Below, in pieces: positions 62,267 to 64,000 of a DNA stretch of 64,000 nucleotides. Both the position numbers and the translations under genes were made by a program. A model generated the notes under the pieces. The model was not told the DNA's origin. It was given only the letters and a program-made list of their open reading frames with translations, and did no database searches. Each line of letters begins with the position of its first letter. Position 1 is the first letter of the stretch. Source of the stretch: Caldisericum exile_A (GTDB lineage Bacteria > Caldisericota > Caldisericia > Caldisericales > Caldisericaceae); contig NZ_JBLOBF010000001.1 of NCBI RefSeq assembly GCF_047785965.1, forward strand, positions 124,001-188,000, read 5' to 3'.

Positions 62267-62285
62267 TGCTTTAGGGCTTATGTTT

Positions 62286-62317
62286 GAGGGAAGACGAATC
62301 TGTCTTCCCTCTTTTTT
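62286..62317 (+). terminator. operon terminator after the permease gene
   Basis: Ten-base stem GAGGGAAGAC/GTCTTCCCTC, loop GAATCT, followed by T6. Confidence 0.9.
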
Positions 62318-62389
62318 ATGAGAGCGGTGAAATATTATGCAAAACCTCTTGATTTTTTTTATAAACTAAATACAATATACTTGCCTGAT

Positions 62390-62467
62390 CGGGGCGTGGC
62401 TCAGTTTGGCTAGAGCGTTTGGTTTGGGACCAAAAGGTCGAAGGTTCAAATCCTTCCGCCCCGACCA
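62390..62467 (+). tRNA. tRNA-Pro (UGG)
   Basis: Acceptor CGGGGCG/CGCCCCG, anticodon loop TTTGGGA (anticodon TGG), T loop TTCAAAT, encoded CCA. First of a seven-tRNA cluster transcribed toward tig. Confidence 0.92.
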
Positions 62468-62473
62468 TTAGGT

Positions 62474-62550
62474 GCGCCCATAGCTCAGCAGGATAGAGCA
62501 ACGGATTTCTAATCCGTCGGTCGCTGGTTCAAGTCCGGCTGGGCGCGCCA
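62474..62550 (+). tRNA. tRNA-Arg (UCU)
   Basis: Acceptor GCGCCCA/TGGGCGC, anticodon loop TTTCTAA (anticodon TCT), discriminator G, encoded CCA. Confidence 0.92.
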
Positions 62551-62555
62551 TTTAT

Positions 62556-62633
62556 GGTGGGTGTAGCTCAACTGGTTAGAGTACCGGACTGTGGATCCGG
62601 CCGTTGGGAGTTCGAGTCTCCTCACCCACCCCA
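62556..62633 (+). tRNA. tRNA-His (GUG)
   Basis: Anticodon loop CTGTGGA (anticodon GTG); an extra 5' G (62556) faces discriminator C, the G-1:C73 identity pair of tRNA-His. Encoded CCA. Confidence 0.92.
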
Positions 62634-62635
62634 AG

Positions 62636-62712
62636 GCGCCCATAGCTCAGAAGGATAGAGCGGTGGATTCCTAATCCGCAGGCCACAGGTTCGAATCCTG
62701 TTGGGCGCACCA
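62636..62712 (+). tRNA. tRNA-Arg (CCU)
   Basis: Acceptor GCGCCCA/TTGGGCGC, anticodon loop TTCCTAA (anticodon CCT), discriminator A, encoded CCA. It follows the His gene by only 2 nt. Confidence 0.92.
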
Positions 62713-62715
62713 TGT

Positions 62716-62792
62716 GCGCCTATAGCTCAACTGGATAGAGCAACGGACTTCGGATCCGTTGGTTGCGGGTTCGACTCCTGCTAGGCGCGCCA
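62716..62792 (+). tRNA. tRNA-Arg (UCG)
   Basis: Acceptor GCGCCTA/TAGGCGC, anticodon loop CTTCGGA (anticodon TCG), encoded CCA. It is the third arginine tRNA in the cluster. UCG is unusual beside the common ACG (ICG) reading of CGN codons in bacteria. Confidence 0.9.
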
Positions 62793-62806
62793 TTTTATAT
62801 ATATGT

Positions 62807-62882
62807 GGGTTCTTAGCTCAACTGGTAGAGCAACGGACTCTTAATCCGTAGGTTGCGGGTTCGAGCCCCGCAGAACCCACCA
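62807..62882 (+). tRNA. tRNA-Lys (CUU)
   Basis: Acceptor GGGTTCT/AGAACCC, anticodon loop CTCTTAA (anticodon CTT), discriminator A, encoded CCA. Confidence 0.92.
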
Positions 62883-62907
62883 TTTTTATTTCAAGGACAA
62901 TAAGAGT

Positions 62908-62992
62908 GCGAGGGTGGCGGAACTGGCAGACGCGCTGGACTTAGGATCCAGTGAGGAAACTCATGCGGGTTCAACTCCCGCCCTTCGCACCA
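62908..62992 (+). tRNA. tRNA-Leu (UAG)
   Basis: Acceptor GCGAGGG/CCTTCGC, anticodon loop CTTAGGA (anticodon TAG), a long variable arm (class II) and encoded CCA; 85 nt. Confidence 0.92.
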
Positions 62993-63051
62993 TTTTTTAT
63001 TTTTACAGTTTTTATTAAAATATGTTGGACTATTTTATGGAGAGGTGAAAA

Positions 63052-64000
63052 ATGGATTACATAGTAAAAGAAAAAACTCAGTCAAAAATTGTTGGAGAAA
63101 TTACTCACAGTAAGGATGAAATTGAGAATGCAAAAAAAGAAGCTTATCTTAATCTTTCAAAAAAAATAAAAATTCCAGGTTTTCGTTTAGGAAAAGCTCC
63201 ATATGAGGTAGGCTCTGCTTACATTGGCCCTGAGCGCTTGCTTGAAGAAGCTTTTGAACTACTCCTTGATAAATCTATACCTGAATTTCTTGAAAAGGAA
63301 AATATTGATCCTTTTACAAAGCCTTCTGTCGATGTAAAGGAATTTTCAAACGATAGAATTGTTTATGAGGTTACAGTTGAATTTCTTCCACAAATTGAAT
63401 TTGATCCTGATAGAAAAATAGAGATAAAAAGAACAATTGAAATTAGTGAAAGTGAAATTGAAGAAAAATTAAAGGAACTTCAAGAAACTTTTACAGAACT
63501 TGAACCTAAGAATTCCCCTGTAGAAAATGGAGATATAATTGAAGTTGCATATAAAATTGGGGACAAAGAGGAACAAACCATAACAGTCGAAGTTGGAAAA
63601 GATAAGGTAGTTGGAAATTTTAATGAATTAGTTTTAGGGAAAGTTGTGGATGATGAATTTGAAGTTCAAACACAAAATACGGTCATAAAATTTAGAGTTG
63701 TTTCTATAAAAACAAAGAAAATCCCCGAAATAAACGATGATTTTGCTAAGGAAATTGGCTCAGATTCCTTAGATGCACTAAAGGAGAAAATAAAATCTGA
63801 ACTTCTTGAGAATAAGAAACTCCAATTAGAAGAGAATAGGGGAAGAGAAGCATTACATGATCTTGCATTAGAGTTAAACGTTGAGCTACCCCAAAAGTAC
63901 ATTGAAGAAGAGGTTGAATCTCGTTATAAAGAGTATGAAACTGAGTATCTGAAGCATGGTTTGAAGCTCGAATCTCTCCTTGAAAAAGAAGGAAAAACCG
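63052..64000 (+). CDS. tig: trigger factor, N-terminal part (cut by window edge)
   Basis: About 316 residues visible from ATG 63052 (GGAGAGGTGA ribosome binding site). Ribosome-associated chaperone and peptidyl-prolyl isomerase. The ribosome-binding loop appears as GFRLGKAP (usual GFRxGKxP, residues 44-51). A PPIase-like domain follows (NGDIIEVAYKIG, VVGNFNELVLGKVVDDEFEV), then the start of the C-terminal chaperone arms (IPEINDDFAKEIG). The PPIase part looks short. The gene follows the tRNA cluster without a visible terminator. Confidence 0.92.
   Translation, partial: MDYIVKEKTQSKIVGEITHSKDEIENAKKEAYLNLSKKIKIPGFRLGKAPYEVGSAYIGPERLLEEAFELLLDKSIPEFLEKENIDPFTKPSVDVKEFSNDRIVYEVTVEFLPQIEFDPDRKIEIKRTIEISESEIEEKLKELQETFTELEPKNSPVENGDIIEVAYKIGDKEEQTITVEVGKDKVVGNFNELVLGKVVDDEFEVQTQNTVIKFRVVSIKTKKIPEINDDFAKEIGSDSLDALKEKIKSELLENKKLQLEENRGREALHDLALELNVELPQKYIEEEVESRYKEYETEYLKHGLKLESLLEKEGKT

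Noticed and set aside
62316..62501. Minus-strand frame over the tRNA cluster
   Set aside because: Antisense reading of tRNA-Pro and tRNA-Arg, a known source of false proteins.

Overview
The window is a stretch of AT-rich bacterial chromosome (strong GGAGG-type ribosome binding sites, sigma70-like promoters, intrinsic terminators). The gene set fits an anaerobic, probably thermophilic heterotroph: four-subunit pyruvate:ferredoxin oxidoreductase with a Thermotoga-like ferredoxin, GTP-type PEP carboxykinase, two molybdenum hydroxylase operons and a fused trehalose synthase/phosphatase. The style resembles Caldisericum-type (Caldiserica) genomes, but I cannot prove the taxon without a database search.

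Layout. 1-3110: argR-argG (argG cut by the window edge) and otsAB. 3503-10108: pckG, a DUF3160 protein with a MEMO-CapA fusion, and a thioredoxin-type arsenate reductase. 10151-14962: a three-subunit molybdenum hydroxylase operon divergent from a Liv-type binding lipoprotein, sharing a symmetric -10 region. 14947-21288: a dead integrative conjugative element flanked by 36-bp direct repeats, one inside a tRNA-Met gene. It holds a headless VirB4, an M23 peptidase broken by TGA, a CpaE-like ATPase, a headless serine recombinase, an intact LPD29-like protein, two tiny membrane proteins and a highly folded intergenic segment. 21344-25459: S1 protein, FtsB/DivIC, ferredoxin and porCDAB. 25561-32838: MTA phosphorylase, rhomboid, a nuclease-like protein, grpE-dnaK-dnaJ behind a CIRCE-like operator, and pyruvate kinase. 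32973-37270: an envelope-stress-like operon (DUF2089, DUF4097, MFS, SHOCT-like, MATE). 37345-43357: HD hydrolase, PolX, PfkB kinase, UvrB, patatin. 43385-47170: aminotransferase, and degV-plsX-molybdopterin oxidoreductase. 47386-51370: rtcB-nfo-yggS and convergent rlmN. 51582-62266: a catabolic operon. 62390-62992: seven tRNAs. 63052-end: trigger factor, cut by the window edge.

The most interesting functional unit is 51582-62266: an NCS2 purine/pyrimidine permease, a molybdenum hydroxylase (three subunits), a cyclase-family amide hydrolase and the FdrA/DUF1116/DUF2877 trio, known in E. coli as the AllFGH oxamate carbamoyltransferase. Together they suggest uptake, hydroxylation and ring opening of an N-heterocycle, ending in carbamoyl phosphate and hence ATP. 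No allantoin enzymes or carbamate kinase are present in the window, so the middle of the route is unexplained. A GNAT-like protein of unknown role heads the operon.

A second theme is gene starts: several genes (otsAB, ftsB-like, dnaJ, the HD hydrolase, rlmN and probably argR) have a TATAAT-like -10 box only 5-11 nt before the start codon and no Shine-Dalgarno, which predicts leaderless or near-leaderless mRNAs.
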